Assembly (NCBI RefSeq): GCF_004298145.1
Contig: NZ_SCRH01000038.1
Location: forward strand, 186,001-250,000
DNA: 64,000 nucleotides
Direction of reading: 5' to 3'
Source of the DNA: Mycobacterium sp.
GTDB lineage: Bacteria > Actinomycetota > Actinomycetes > Mycobacteriales > Mycobacteriaceae
Shown here: piece by piece, positions 49,720 to 59,478 of the stretch
How the letters are laid out: every line of letters starts with the position of its first letter
Position numbering within the stretch: position 1 is the first letter of the stretch
Notes under the pieces: model-generated
Told to the model about the DNA's origin: nothing
Databases searched by the model: none
What the model saw: the letters and a program-made list of their open reading frames with translations, nothing else
Translations under genes and position numbers: made by a program

Positions 49720-51300
49720 TCACGTTCGTCCGGCGTGCCGCTGCCGCGTCGAGGCTATAGCCCCAAGGCCGCAAACCAGGGCAAAACCGCCCAGCACCAG
49801 TGGTAGCCAGACATTCCAGAGCTGCCGCTCTCCACGATTCCGGTCGCTCGCGACGATCTCGGCCGCAGTCGAGTGGTCTTCGGCGCCGGATGTGGACCAG
49901 TCCGTCGGGAGCCCGCCAAGGCTGACGGTCTTGGCCCCGGTCAGCCCACCACCGGTCAGGATCGCCGTACGGTTGCTCGTCGCGTGCGCGCTTACCACGG
50001 AATCACCCTGCGCGAGCACGGTATACACGGTAATCGTTGACCATTGTCCCTGAAACGGCCCCGGAGTGCGGCCCACCGCGAGACCGACCGGCAGCCGGCC
50101 CCCAGTCATGCTGAGCAACTGATCCAGCGTGACCGCCGGCGCACCATCGGCCCCAGCAGCCTCGGGAGCCTGCCATACCTGTACCGGCAGGCCGTCCACG
50201 GTTTGGACGCCTGCCGGGATAAGCGGGACGCTGCGGACCGGCGAGGTGCCCTCGGGGGCGACGTTCAGCTCGCGCCCGTGCGGCCCGTTCACCATCGACA
50301 CCGCAGCGATGTGGCCGGAGCGGTCGGTGACGGTGCGTACCCGTGCGCTCGGCGACGCGCTATCGGCGGGCGTCATGGTCGCCAGCACGGCAGCGACGAC
50401 GAGCAGCAGCGCCGAGGCCGCCGCCAGCAGCCGGCTGCGGGCTCGCGGTGCGGCGGCGAGCCCAGCCGGCCACAGAAAGACGATGAGCACCGGCACGGCG
50501 TACAGCAGCCAGCCCAGCACTTCGATGAGGCGAGGGTCGGCGGGTATGCCCAGCACCCCCGTCGTCACCGCGCCCAGCACCGAGTTGCCGGGTATCCACC
50601 CGGACAGATCCAGCACCTGTTGCTGGCCGATGCTCACCCAGCCCGCCTCGTGTGCGGTGCGCAGCGCACCCAGGACCAGCCCCGCGGCGATGAACACCAA
50701 AAAGACTCCCGTGACCCGGAAGAACCGGCCGAGGTTGAGCTTCAGGCCGCCGTAGTACAGACCCACCCCAAGCCCGACCGACGCCACGATCCCCACGGCG
50801 CCCCCCAGCACCGCGAACCACCTGTTGCCGTGCGACGTCTGGGCGGCCGCCAGCAAGAACACCGACGTCTCGAAGCCCTCCTTGAGGACGGCAAGGAAGG
50901 CCATGGTAGCCAACGCGAACGCGCTACCGCGGTTGACGGCCTGCCGGGCCTCCCGCTCGAGTTCACCCTTGAGTTGCGCGGCGTTGCCGTTCATCCAGAG
51001 GATCATCGTCGTCACGAACACCACGGCGATGGCGTTGATGACGGTCTCCATCATCTCTTGCTGGGCCTGCGGCAGGCTCGTGGCGAACAGGTCGAGGCCG
51101 ACGCCCACGGCGACGCTGAGCACCACGGCAAGGGCAACACCGGCAAACATCGGACGGATCGTCTGGCCGTTGCGCTTGAGGAAGGCACCGACGATGCTCA
51201 CGATGAGCGAGGCCTCTAGGCCCTCGCGAAGGCCGATGAGAAATGTGCCGATGAATACGCCGAATACGCCCTGCATAAGCCCGATTTCTGTCCCGCCCAT
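49720..51300 (-). CDS. efeU: EfeU/FTR1-type iron permease with long C-terminal extension
   Basis: 526 aa; FLIGLREGLEASLIVSI and AVLKEGFETSVFLLA (REGLE/KEGFE). Confidence 0.92.
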   Translation of the reverse strand: MGGTEIGLMQGVFGVFIGTFLIGLREGLEASLIVSIVGAFLKRNGQTIRPMFAGVALAVVLSVAVGVGLDLFATSLPQAQQEMMETVINAIAVVFVTTMILWMNGNAAQLKGELEREARQAVNRGSAFALATMAFLAVLKEGFETSVFLLAAAQTSHGNRWFAVLGGAVGIVASVGLGVGLYYGGLKLNLGRFFRVTGVFLVFIAAGLVLGALRTAHEAGWVSIGQQQVLDLSGWIPGNSVLGAVTTGVLGIPADPRLIEVLGWLLYAVPVLIVFLWPAGLAAAPRARSRLLAAASALLLVVAAVLATMTPADSASPSARVRTVTDRSGHIAAVSMVNGPHGRELNVAPEGTSPVRSVPLIPAGVQTVDGLPVQVWQAPEAAGADGAPAVTLDQLLSMTGGRLPVGLAVGRTPGPFQGQWSTITVYTVLAQGDSVVSAHATSNRTAILTGGGLTGAKTVSLGGLPTDWSTSGAEDHSTAAEIVASDRNRGERQLWNVWLPLVLGGFALVCGLGAIASTRQRHAGRT

Positions 51301-51313
51301 CGGGACTTCCGGC

Positions 51314-51332
51314 TTAGCGTAGCCTAACTAAA
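51314..51332. promoter_or_regulatory. IdeR-box-like motif upstream of efeU
   Basis: ttagcgtagcctaactaaa, 14/19 matches to TTAGGTTAGGCTAACCTAA, 14 bp from efeU start. Confidence 0.55.
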
Positions 51333-51367
51333 CGACGGGCATTAGCCCTGGTCCGCTGCCCGCGATG

Positions 51368-52201
51368 TCAGCGGGCCGGCTGGGTCACGAAGTCGATGAG
51401 TTCTTCGACCCGACTGATCAGCGCCGGCTCCAGATCGTTCCAGTCGCGCACCCGCGAACGGATATGTCGCCAGGCCCCGGCGATGTCCACCTGATCGGCA
51501 TGGGGCAACCCAAGCGCCTGACACGCGCCGCGTTTCCACTCCACCTGCCGCGGCACGTGCGGCCAGACCGCCAGCCCCAGCCGCTGCGGCTTCACGGCCT
51601 GCCAGATGTCGACGTAGGGGTGACCGACGACGAGTGTGTCGGCGCCGCCCGGACCCCGTCGCACCGCATCGGCGATCCGCGCTTCCTTGGAACCCGTGAC
51701 GAGGTGATCGACGAGCACACCGAGGCGTCGTCCCGGGCCGGGTGCGAACTCGGCGACGATGTCCACCAAATCGTCGACGCCACCGAGTTGCTCGACAACG
51801 ACACCTTCGATCCGCAAATCCTCTCCCCACACCTGCGCGATCAGTTCGGCGTCGTGGCGGCCCTCGACATAGATCCGGCTGGCGCGGGCGACCCGCGCGC
51901 GGACACCTGGCACCGCGACCGAGCCCGACGCCGTCCTGGTCGCGGCGACCGGTGCCGCCCGACGCGGCGCGGTGAGGATCACCGGGCGTCCCTCGAGCAA
52001 ATACCCAGGGCCCAAAGGAAAGCCACGCACATGACCGCGGCGGTCTTCCAGGTCCACTCGACCGTATTCGACGCGAACTACCGCGCCGACGTAGCCGGTT
52101 TCGACGTCCTCGACGACCAGACCCAGTTCGGCGGGGTGTTCGGTCGAGCGGGGCTTGCGCCGCCCCGCGGCCAAAACATCGGTTCCATAGCGATCCACCA
52201 C
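51368..52201 (-). CDS. DUF3097 family protein
   Basis: 277 aa; VDRYGTDVLAAGRRKPRSTEHPAELGLVVEDVETGYVGAVV...IYVEGRHDAELIAQVWGEDLR...LVDHLVTGSKEARI. Confidence 0.85.
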   Translation of the reverse strand: MVDRYGTDVLAAGRRKPRSTEHPAELGLVVEDVETGYVGAVVRVEYGRVDLEDRRGHVRGFPLGPGYLLEGRPVILTAPRRAAPVAATRTASGSVAVPGVRARVARASRIYVEGRHDAELIAQVWGEDLRIEGVVVEQLGGVDDLVDIVAEFAPGPGRRLGVLVDHLVTGSKEARIADAVRRGPGGADTLVVGHPYVDIWQAVKPQRLGLAVWPHVPRQVEWKRGACQALGLPHADQVDIAGAWRHIRSRVRDWNDLEPALISRVEELIDFVTQPAR

Positions 52202-52422
52202 GCGGCAATACTAGAAAGCCTTGCGGCCAAACAGCGTTACGGCGCGCCACGGTCTGCCGATGGTCGGCGAAATCACTCTCGGCGCACCGGCGCGGGCGGC
52301 CCATAAAAAATACCTTTAACTGTGTGGCGTTGCCTGGCTGATCGCGTCGTCGATGGTACGTTGCTAGCCATGGCAAGCACTGCCGCTTATGCGCAACTTG
52401 CGGTGGTTAGCGAGGTGGACGT

Positions 52423-52710
52423 ATGGACTTGTCGCATTGGGTGACCAGCATCGTGGCGTTCGTGCGGGCCGGCTACCCCACCGGCGTGCCGGCCCCCGAT
52501 CACGTGCCGCTGGTGGCTTTGACCCGCCGCCGACTGTGCAGTCACGACATCACCGCCATCGCAACCGATCTCATCGCGCGTCGAGTCTGGCCGATCAGCC
52601 CCGTCGATATCGGGGTGGAGATCACCCGGGCCACCAACCAACTACCGTCACCGGATGATGTCGAGCGTGTCCAGCGATGCGTTCATGCGATTCGTTGTTC
52701 GCGCGGTTAG
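52423..52710 (+). CDS. DUF3349-like small protein
   Basis: MDLSHWVTSIVAFVRAGYPTGVPAPDHVPLVALTRRRLCSHDITAIATDLIAR. Confidence 0.8.
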   Translation: MDLSHWVTSIVAFVRAGYPTGVPAPDHVPLVALTRRRLCSHDITAIATDLIARRVWPISPVDIGVEITRATNQLPSPDDVERVQRCVHAIRCSRG

Positions 52711-52738
52711 GCGGCGCCGCACGGTCCACCGCCGTCCG

Positions 52739-53704
52739 TCACGGTGATTTACGCACCGGGCCGCCGCAGGCCGCCAGATAGTCCGGGTAATTCCAGGTCT
52801 GCAGAAACTGTTGGCCCGCTTGCAATCCTCGTTGGTAGAGCGCCTCGCGCTGCTGCGCGGTGATGTCGAAGTCGATCGGGCTGACCTCGTCGGCGGGCAC
52901 GAAGATGCTGCGCCGGACGGTGCAGGGATCGTCGATGTAGGCGTTGTCCTGGTTGCTCACCAGCGTCTCTATCGCGGCGAGCCCCAACGACACCGGCCCT
53001 TGGACGGGGTGCGTGGGCGGGATGCCGGGACGTGCGGACAGACGAATTCCGAATGTGGGCCATCGTGGCTCGGCATCCGGCCGGTCGAACAACTCGACCG
53101 GAAAGTCCGACAGCAATCCACCGTCCACCCATGTGGCTCCGCCGACCCGGACGGGCTCGAACACATACGGAATGGCCGACGAGGCGTGTACCGCGCGTGC
53201 CACCGGGAAGTCATCGGGGTCGATGCCGTAGGTGCTGAGGTCCCAGGGGATCCGCACCAGCCGGCGCCGCGATAGATCGCTGGCCGTCACCACGAGTGAC
53301 CACGCGAACTGTTCGGGCTCTTCGCCGGTGCGCAGATCGCCGAACGTCCGCACGCCCAGATCCCCGAGCACGCCGCCGAGAAGCTGTTCGAGGTAGGCCC
53401 CGCGGTACACGCCGTCCGACGTCAGCAAGGACAGCGCCCCGCCGATCAGCGGAACTCGTCCGATCAGATTGCGGTCAAGGAACTTCCGGTAGTCGATGTC
53501 GCGCATGATGTCGGCCAGCCGGCTAACCGGCTCACCGGCCACCTGTAGAGCCGCCACCAGCGCTGCGACGATCGCGCCCGCACTGCTTCCCGCGACACGG
53601 GGAAATCGGTACCCGGCCTGGTCGAGCGCATCCACCGCTCCGACCAGGCCGATACCCCTGACACCGCCGCCTTCGCACACCAGGTCGGCACGCACATCGC
53701 TCAC
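52739..53704 (-). CDS. Patatin-like phospholipase (Rv2037c-like by synteny)
   Basis: 321 aa; CEGGGVRGIGLVGAV, GSSAGAIVAAL (GxSxG), WVDGGLLSDFP (DGG). Confidence 0.9.
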   Translation of the reverse strand: MSDVRADLVCEGGGVRGIGLVGAVDALDQAGYRFPRVAGSSAGAIVAALVAALQVAGEPVSRLADIMRDIDYRKFLDRNLIGRVPLIGGALSLLTSDGVYRGAYLEQLLGGVLGDLGVRTFGDLRTGEEPEQFAWSLVVTASDLSRRRLVRIPWDLSTYGIDPDDFPVARAVHASSAIPYVFEPVRVGGATWVDGGLLSDFPVELFDRPDAEPRWPTFGIRLSARPGIPPTHPVQGPVSLGLAAIETLVSNQDNAYIDDPCTVRRSIFVPADEVSPIDFDITAQQREALYQRGLQAGQQFLQTWNYPDYLAACGGPVRKSP

Positions 53705-53770
53705 TGCCGCCAGCCTAATGGGACCGGGCCGGGCCGCGCACGTATGGCACGCCGAACACCGTGAGCATGG

Positions 53771-54841
53771 TCAACACAGTCTGCGGCCATCCACGCCGAA
53801 GAAGTGCAGGTGTCCCGGCTCCGGATGCAGGCGCACCCTGCTGCCTCTTTCCGGTGGATGGCGCCCGTCGGCGCGCGCGACGACGGGCGCATCGGTTACC
53901 TTGCCGGAGCCGGCGATTCGCCCATACACATAGGCGTCGGCACCCAACTCCTCCACCACGTCGACCTCCATCTCGACACCGAAGCCGCCCAGCTCGAAAT
54001 GTTCGGGCCGGACTCCGACGACGACCTCGCTTGCGGCACTGGCGATCTCCCGCGGCAGTGTGATGGGCCAATCACCAAGCGACACAGCCGAATCCACAAT
54101 GGGCAGGGTGAACAGGTTCATCGCCGGCGACCCGATGAAACCCGCCACGAAGACGTTGTCCGGGTTTCGGTAGAGCTCGCGAGGCGGGGCGAACTGCTGT
54201 AGCACGCCGTCGCGCAGCACCGCGACACGGTCACCCATGGTCATCGCCTCGACCTGGTCGTGGGTGACGTAGACGGTGGTGGTGCCCAGCCGCCGTTGCA
54301 ATGCGGCGATCTGGTTGCGGGTTTGCACCCGCAATTTGGCGTCGAGATTGGACAGCGGTTCGTCCATCAGGAACACGTGCGGCCGGCGCACGATCGCGCG
54401 ACCCATCGCCACTCGCTGGCGCTGTCCACCGGACAGTTCTTTCGGCTTGCGATCGAGATACTGTTGCAGGTCAAGCAATTTCGCCGCGTCCAACACCCGG
54501 TCACGGATCTGCGCCTTCGGTATTTTGGCGATCTTCATGGCAAAACCCATATTCTCGGCCACCGTCATGTGCGGGTAGAGCGCATAGTTCTGAAACACCA
54601 TCGCGACGTCTCGATCCTTGGGATCGACATTGGTGACGTCTCGGTCGCCGATCCGGATGCGTCCGGAGTCCACGGTTTCCAGTCCGGCCACCATCCGCAA
54701 CGATGTGGTCTTGCCACATCCGGATGGCCCCACCAGAACGACGAACTCGCCGTCGCCGACAACGAGGTCCAGGTTGTCCAGGGCCGGGCGATCCGCTCCC
54801 GGATAGCGCCGGGTCGCCCGCTCGAAGCTCACCGAGGCCAT
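53771..54841 (-). CDS. Sugar ABC transporter ATP-binding protein (UgpC/SugC type)
   Basis: 356 aa; GPSGCGKTTSLRMVAG, LSGGQRQRVAMGRAIVRRPHVFLMDEPLSNLD. Confidence 0.94.
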   Translation of the reverse strand: MASVSFERATRRYPGADRPALDNLDLVVGDGEFVVLVGPSGCGKTTSLRMVAGLETVDSGRIRIGDRDVTNVDPKDRDVAMVFQNYALYPHMTVAENMGFAMKIAKIPKAQIRDRVLDAAKLLDLQQYLDRKPKELSGGQRQRVAMGRAIVRRPHVFLMDEPLSNLDAKLRVQTRNQIAALQRRLGTTTVYVTHDQVEAMTMGDRVAVLRDGVLQQFAPPRELYRNPDNVFVAGFIGSPAMNLFTLPIVDSAVSLGDWPITLPREIASAASEVVVGVRPEHFELGGFGVEMEVDVVEELGADAYVYGRIAGSGKVTDAPVVARADGRHPPERGSRVRLHPEPGHLHFFGVDGRRLC

Positions 54842-54844
54842 TGA

Positions 54845-55687
54845 TCACCCACCCATCCCGGTGACCGCGATGCCGCGGACGAACGAGCGTTGCGCGATCG
54901 CGTAAATGATGACCAGGGGCAGCATGATGAGCATCGAGGTCGCCATCAGGACGGGCCACCGGGCAACGTATTCGCCCTTCATCCGGACCAGACCCAGGGT
55001 CAGGGTTGCCAGGCTGTTGCGCTGAATCATCAACAGCGGCCAGAGAAAATCGTTCCAGACATTGACCCAGGTGAGGACCGCGAGCACCATGACCGCCGGC
55101 CTGGCATGGGGCAGCAGGATGCGCCAATAGACCTGCCACGGTGAACAGCCGTCGAGTATCGCCGCTTCCTCCAGATCGGTGGGGAGGGTGCGGAAGAATT
55201 GCCGCATCAGGTACGTGCCAAAGGCGCTACCGAAGAAGCCCGGCACGATCATCGCCCATGGCGTATCGACCCAGCCCAGGGCCCGCATGACGAGAAACTG
55301 CGGGATCACCGTCACCGTCAGCGGCACCATCAACGTGCCCAAATACACGACGAACAGTGCATCGCGGCCGCGGAAGTCCAGTCGCGCGAAGGCATATCCG
55401 GCCAGCGAGCAAAAGAAGACGTGCCCGGCGGTGACGCATCCCGCGTACACCACGGTGTTGAAGAACATCCGCCCGAACGGCAGCAACGCGAACACGTCGG
55501 TGTAGTTGGACCATCGCGGGTGCGCCGGCAGCAGCGTGGGCTCACTGACCTCGCCCTCGGTTTTCAGCGAGCCCGACACCGCCCACGCGATCGGGAACAG
55601 CGCGCACCAGGCGATGCCGAGCAGCGCGGCATAGACCATGCCGCCACGCACCGCGGTGCGCCTGATGACACCCTCACTTAAGCCCAC
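54845..55687 (-). CDS. Sugar ABC transporter permease
   Basis: 280 aa; EEAAILDGCSPWQVYWRILLPHARPAV (EAA loop). Confidence 0.92.
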   Translation of the reverse strand: MGLSEGVIRRTAVRGGMVYAALLGIAWCALFPIAWAVSGSLKTEGEVSEPTLLPAHPRWSNYTDVFALLPFGRMFFNTVVYAGCVTAGHVFFCSLAGYAFARLDFRGRDALFVVYLGTLMVPLTVTVIPQFLVMRALGWVDTPWAMIVPGFFGSAFGTYLMRQFFRTLPTDLEEAAILDGCSPWQVYWRILLPHARPAVMVLAVLTWVNVWNDFLWPLLMIQRNSLATLTLGLVRMKGEYVARWPVLMATSMLIMLPLVIIYAIAQRSFVRGIAVTGMGG

Positions 55688-56642
55688 GCGAAGTCTCCAT
55701 AGAACGTCGATGGCTGACCTTCAACTGCACCACCGTCAGCACCAGCAGGACGGCGAACATCACCCACGCCAGCGCGGATGCATATCCGAACTCGAGGAAC
55801 GAAAAGGCGCGCTGGAACAGCATGATGCCCAGGACGTAGGTCGCCGATTCCGGCCCGCCGCTGGGGCCGGTGAGGACGTAGACCATGTCAAACGCCTGGA
55901 AGGCGTGGATGACCGAGATGATCACCACGAACGAGATCGACCCCCGGATCAACGGCACCGTGATGGAGACGAATTGCCTTATCTCGCTGGCTCCGTCGAT
56001 TTTGGCCGCCTCGTAAACCGTCTCCGGAACGCCCTGCATCGCGGCCAGCAAGACGACCGCGGCAAACGGCACGCTGCGCCATACACTGACGATGCACAGC
56101 GAGGCCATGGCCCATCGGGGCTCGACCAACCACGGGACCGGACCGAGCCCGACCCAGCCGAGCATGATGTTCAACAGACCATTGTCGGTGTTGAACACGA
56201 ACTGCCACACCACCGCCATCACGACCGACGAGATAGCCAGTGGCAGGAAGACGATGGTGCGGAAAATACCGATGCCCCTGACTTTCTGGTTCAGCACACC
56301 GGCGACGGCCAAACTGATGACGACCGTCGGCACCACCGTCCCGAGGGTGAAGATCACCGTGTTGCGGATCGCGATCAGGAAGAGCGGATCCGAGGTGAAG
56401 AGATCTCCGAAGTTCTTCAGGCCCACGAATTTCGGCGGTGTGAACACATCCCACCGCTGAAAGCTCATGTACAGGGAGAAGCCCAGCGGAAAAAGCATGA
56501 ACACCGCGACCGCCACCAGGTTGGGGGCGACGAACAACCGGCCCGCCCATGCGTGCCGACGCCACGGGCTCGGGTTTTTCGGGGTCCTTTCGGTCGCCTT
56601 CCCCACCGGGGCGGCCGCACCACCCGAGCGCATCGAGATCAT
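55674..56642 (-). CDS. Sugar ABC transporter permease
   Basis: ATG at 56642 (ATGA overlap with upstream gene): MISMRSGGAAAPVGKATERTPKN...YEAAKIDGASEIRQFVSITVPLIRGS. Confidence 0.9.
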   Translation of the reverse strand: MISMRSGGAAAPVGKATERTPKNPSPWRRHAWAGRLFVAPNLVAVAVFMLFPLGFSLYMSFQRWDVFTPPKFVGLKNFGDLFTSDPLFLIAIRNTVIFTLGTVVPTVVISLAVAGVLNQKVRGIGIFRTIVFLPLAISSVVMAVVWQFVFNTDNGLLNIMLGWVGLGPVPWLVEPRWAMASLCIVSVWRSVPFAAVVLLAAMQGVPETVYEAAKIDGASEIRQFVSITVPLIRGSISFVVIISVIHAFQAFDMVYVLTGPSGGPESATYVLGIMLFQRAFSFLEFGYASALAWVMFAVLLVLTVVQLKVSHRRSMETSRGLK

Positions 56643-57964
56643 GGGCTGCGCAGCACTTCGTCGACGGAACGGGACAGCCCGGCCAATGACGTCGCCGGCC
56701 GGCGACCTCGCAGGATGGGACCAAAGTTGCGGTCCATCAAGGCCTTGACCTTCTCCCAGGCGGGGGTGATCGGCAAGCCTTCCGAAAAGGCCGGCCCTTC
56801 GGTGAGCACACTGAGATTGCCGATTCTTCGATGGGCGTTGGCGAATCCTTCCGAGTTGAGCGCGGACCGCAACACGGGAACGAACAGACAGGATTCGCCG
56901 ATCAACGCTTGCCCGACCGGTCCGGTCGCGAATTTCACGAACTCCCAGGCCTGCTCCTTGCGTCGACTGGTCGACGAGATACCCAGCCCGGTGGCGCCGA
57001 TGCCGGAACACGCCGCATGTCCCGTTGCCAGCGCCGGGCCGATCGGCAACGGCGCGACATCGAAGTCAAGGTCCTCGGCGCGCGTATAGGTCTGGTAGCG
57101 CCAGTGCCCGCCGAGTGCGATCGCCGCCCGTCCCACCGCGAACAGGTTAGGCGTGGACATCGACTGCGTCTCCGATGCATTCGGCGCGACCCGGTGCTTG
57201 TTGGCTAGGTCGGCGTAGAACTGCACGGCCTCCTGGAAGGCCTCGTTGTCGAAATTGAGGTGGGTCGGATTCACCCGCGGGTCCGACCACGGGACGCCGT
57301 TGTTCATCGCGAACAGGCCGGCCGTGTAGTTCGAGACCCAGGTGTTGACGAATCCGTACTGCGCGGCGCGCCCGGATGCGTCACGCTTGGTCAGCGCGCG
57401 GGCCGTGTCCAGGAATTCGGCGAAATCCCAAGGCCGTTCCCACGTTGTGGGCGGCGCCGGCACCCCGGCCTCGGCGAACAGGCGCTTGTTGTAGAACAGG
57501 TAGTTACCCGACCATTGTTCGGGAAGCGCGTACTGTCCTCCGTCGAACGTGAAGGTTTCGTACAGCGCCGGGATGCTGTCCGCCTTGAGCTGCCGGGCGA
57601 ACGTTTTGTCCCGCTCCAACAGGGCGTTCAGGTCCAGCAGCACATCGCGGTCGGCGAGTTCGGCGTAGGACAGTTCCCACGTCATCAGCACGTCCGGGCA
57701 TCTGCCGCCGACGCAAAACGTCGAAAGCTGTTGCATGACGCCCGGCCCGGACAGCACCGCGCGAACCTTGATGTCGGGATGGCGGCGCGCAAACTCGTCG
57801 ACGATGCGCATCCGGGCGTCACGCTCGTCCGGATTGGCCGCGAAGAAGAAGGTCAGCGCGTCGTCGTCGGGGGCGCAACCGGCGGACCACGGTGCCAGCG
57901 CCACGGCGGAAAGCGCGCCGGCACCCCGCAGCAGGCTGCGCCGTCCGAACGGCTTGTCGAGCAT
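56639..57964 (-). CDS. Sugar-binding ABC transporter lipoprotein
   Basis: 441 aa; Tat-like RRSLLRGAGALSAVALAPWSAGCAPDDD with lipobox Cys; extracellular solute-binding type. Confidence 0.92.
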   Translation of the reverse strand: MLDKPFGRRSLLRGAGALSAVALAPWSAGCAPDDDALTFFFAANPDERDARMRIVDEFARRHPDIKVRAVLSGPGVMQQLSTFCVGGRCPDVLMTWELSYAELADRDVLLDLNALLERDKTFARQLKADSIPALYETFTFDGGQYALPEQWSGNYLFYNKRLFAEAGVPAPPTTWERPWDFAEFLDTARALTKRDASGRAAQYGFVNTWVSNYTAGLFAMNNGVPWSDPRVNPTHLNFDNEAFQEAVQFYADLANKHRVAPNASETQSMSTPNLFAVGRAAIALGGHWRYQTYTRAEDLDFDVAPLPIGPALATGHAACSGIGATGLGISSTSRRKEQAWEFVKFATGPVGQALIGESCLFVPVLRSALNSEGFANAHRRIGNLSVLTEGPAFSEGLPITPAWEKVKALMDRNFGPILRGRRPATSLAGLSRSVDEVLRSP

Positions 57965-57976
57965 GGCTCTCCCGGT

Positions 57977-58948
57977 CTAGCCGCGTCGCCGGCCCGTGAC
58001 CGGCTCTGTCTGAGGTCCTTGGTACCCGATGAGGTTGTCATGTTCCTGGATCGGCCAACGTGGCAGCGCCAGCACCGCCCGGCGGATGCGCTCGGCATCG
58101 CCGGTGATGTCGATCGTGTTGATGCGATCGTCGGCTCCGATGCCGATCACCAGCAGGATCTGAGCGCGCCCCCGGGCGGCGACCACGATGCCCGGTGTCC
58201 CGTCGATGAGCATGACAGCACCGGCGCGTGCCCGCCGAGCGAACCGGCGGGTCTCCCCGGCGACCTGCCCGGCGCCGCGCAACGTCGTCGGCACGTCGTC
58301 GGGGACCAGGCCCCGGTCGACCGTGCGCACCATGTCGGGAGCCAGCAACTCGAGCAGACCGGCGATATCGCCGCCGCGGGAGGCCGCCAGAAACGCCTCC
58401 ACCACCTCGAGGTGGCGGGTCGTGCGGCGGGGTTCGGCTACCGGACCGGCGTGCAGTCGACCGCGGGCCCGGCTGGCGAGCTTCTTCGCGGCATCCGGCG
58501 ACCGGTTCAACAACGCGGCGATCGTTTCGAACGGGATGGCGAACATGTCGTGCAGCACGAAAGCCACGCGCTGTGCCGGTGAGAGCCGGTCGAGCACGAC
58601 GAGCAGCGCGTTGCTCACCGACTCCGCCAGCAGCGCGTCATCCTCGGCCGGCGCGGACGCCGTCCCGGCCAGCCGGTCCAGTTCGTCGGGTTCGGCGAGT
58701 GGCCGCTCCGCGCGCCGCTTGCGGGCCCGAAGCTGGTCCAGCGCCTCGCGCGCGGTGATCGTCGTGAACCAGCCGGAGAGGTTGTCGACCGCCCCGAAGT
58801 CCGCGCGACTGGCCTTCAGCCACGCCGACTGCACCGCATCGTCCGCGTCCGCCACCGAGCCCAGCAGTCCGAACGCGACCGACCTCAGGTGTCGTCGATC
58901 CGCGTCAAAACGCTGCGCGAGAGCCACCAAATCCGTTGTTGCGCCCAT
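57977..58948 (-). CDS. ECF sigma factor with C-terminal SnoaL-like domain (ECF41/SigJ-like)
   Basis: 323 aa; RHLRSVAFGLLGSVADADDAVQSAWLK, WFTTITAREALDQLRARKRR, LSPAQRVAFVLHDMFAIPFETIAALLNRSPDAAKKLASRARGRL. Confidence 0.9.
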   Translation of the reverse strand: MGATTDLVALAQRFDADRRHLRSVAFGLLGSVADADDAVQSAWLKASRADFGAVDNLSGWFTTITAREALDQLRARKRRAERPLAEPDELDRLAGTASAPAEDDALLAESVSNALLVVLDRLSPAQRVAFVLHDMFAIPFETIAALLNRSPDAAKKLASRARGRLHAGPVAEPRRTTRHLEVVEAFLAASRGGDIAGLLELLAPDMVRTVDRGLVPDDVPTTLRGAGQVAGETRRFARRARAGAVMLIDGTPGIVVAARGRAQILLVIGIGADDRINTIDITGDAERIRRAVLALPRWPIQEHDNLIGYQGPQTEPVTGRRRG

Positions 58949-59107
58949 GGGTCACCTTTTCTGCACGGAAATCGTCAAGGAGATGACCGCATCCAAGGGA
59001 CTTCCTGTTGCGAAGGAGACCAACACCATGACCTTACCGTTTGCGCCCCGCGGTGTGCTCGGCAACCTCGCAACTCGCTGCTGCGGAAATCGCTGCGCGA
59101 CAAGGGA

Positions 59108-59467
59108 TTGATCGACGTGCACACCGCACTTGTCGTGATCACGCTGCTCACCGCGACGATCACCGCCGCAATCGCTATCGCCGATTTCGTTCCGGCGCGA
59201 TTCGTGCTGGCCAACTCCGCGCGGGTCGGGGTGCCGCGTTCGTGGTTACCGGCGCTGGGCGCGGTGAAGCTGGCCGGGGCCGCCGGGATCGTGGTCGGGC
59301 TGCTAGGCCCACGCGAGTTGGGAATCGCGGCCGCCGCCGGCCTGGTTCTGTTTTTCGTCGGTGCGGTGTTGACCCATCTGAGAGCCCGCGTGCTGTACAA
59401 CATCGCGTTTCCCGGGGCCTTCTTGTGCCTGTCCGCGGCGGCGCTGGCGCTGATGGTCGTGCGCTGA
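59108..59467 (+). CDS. DoxX-like small membrane protein
   Basis: LIDVHTALVVITLLTATITAAIAIADFVPARFVLANSARVGVPRSWLPALGAVKLAGAAGIVVGLLGP; TTG 59108 or GTG 59117 start. Confidence 0.75.
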   Translation: MIDVHTALVVITLLTATITAAIAIADFVPARFVLANSARVGVPRSWLPALGAVKLAGAAGIVVGLLGPRELGIAAAAGLVLFFVGAVLTHLRARVLYNIAFPGAFLCLSAAALALMVVR

Positions 59468-59478
59468 ACAGGGGTGGA

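Noticed and set aside
57260-58582. 440-aa plus ORF
   Set aside because: Antisense to the sugar-binding lipoprotein and ECF sigma genes; Arg/His/Gln-rich shadow.
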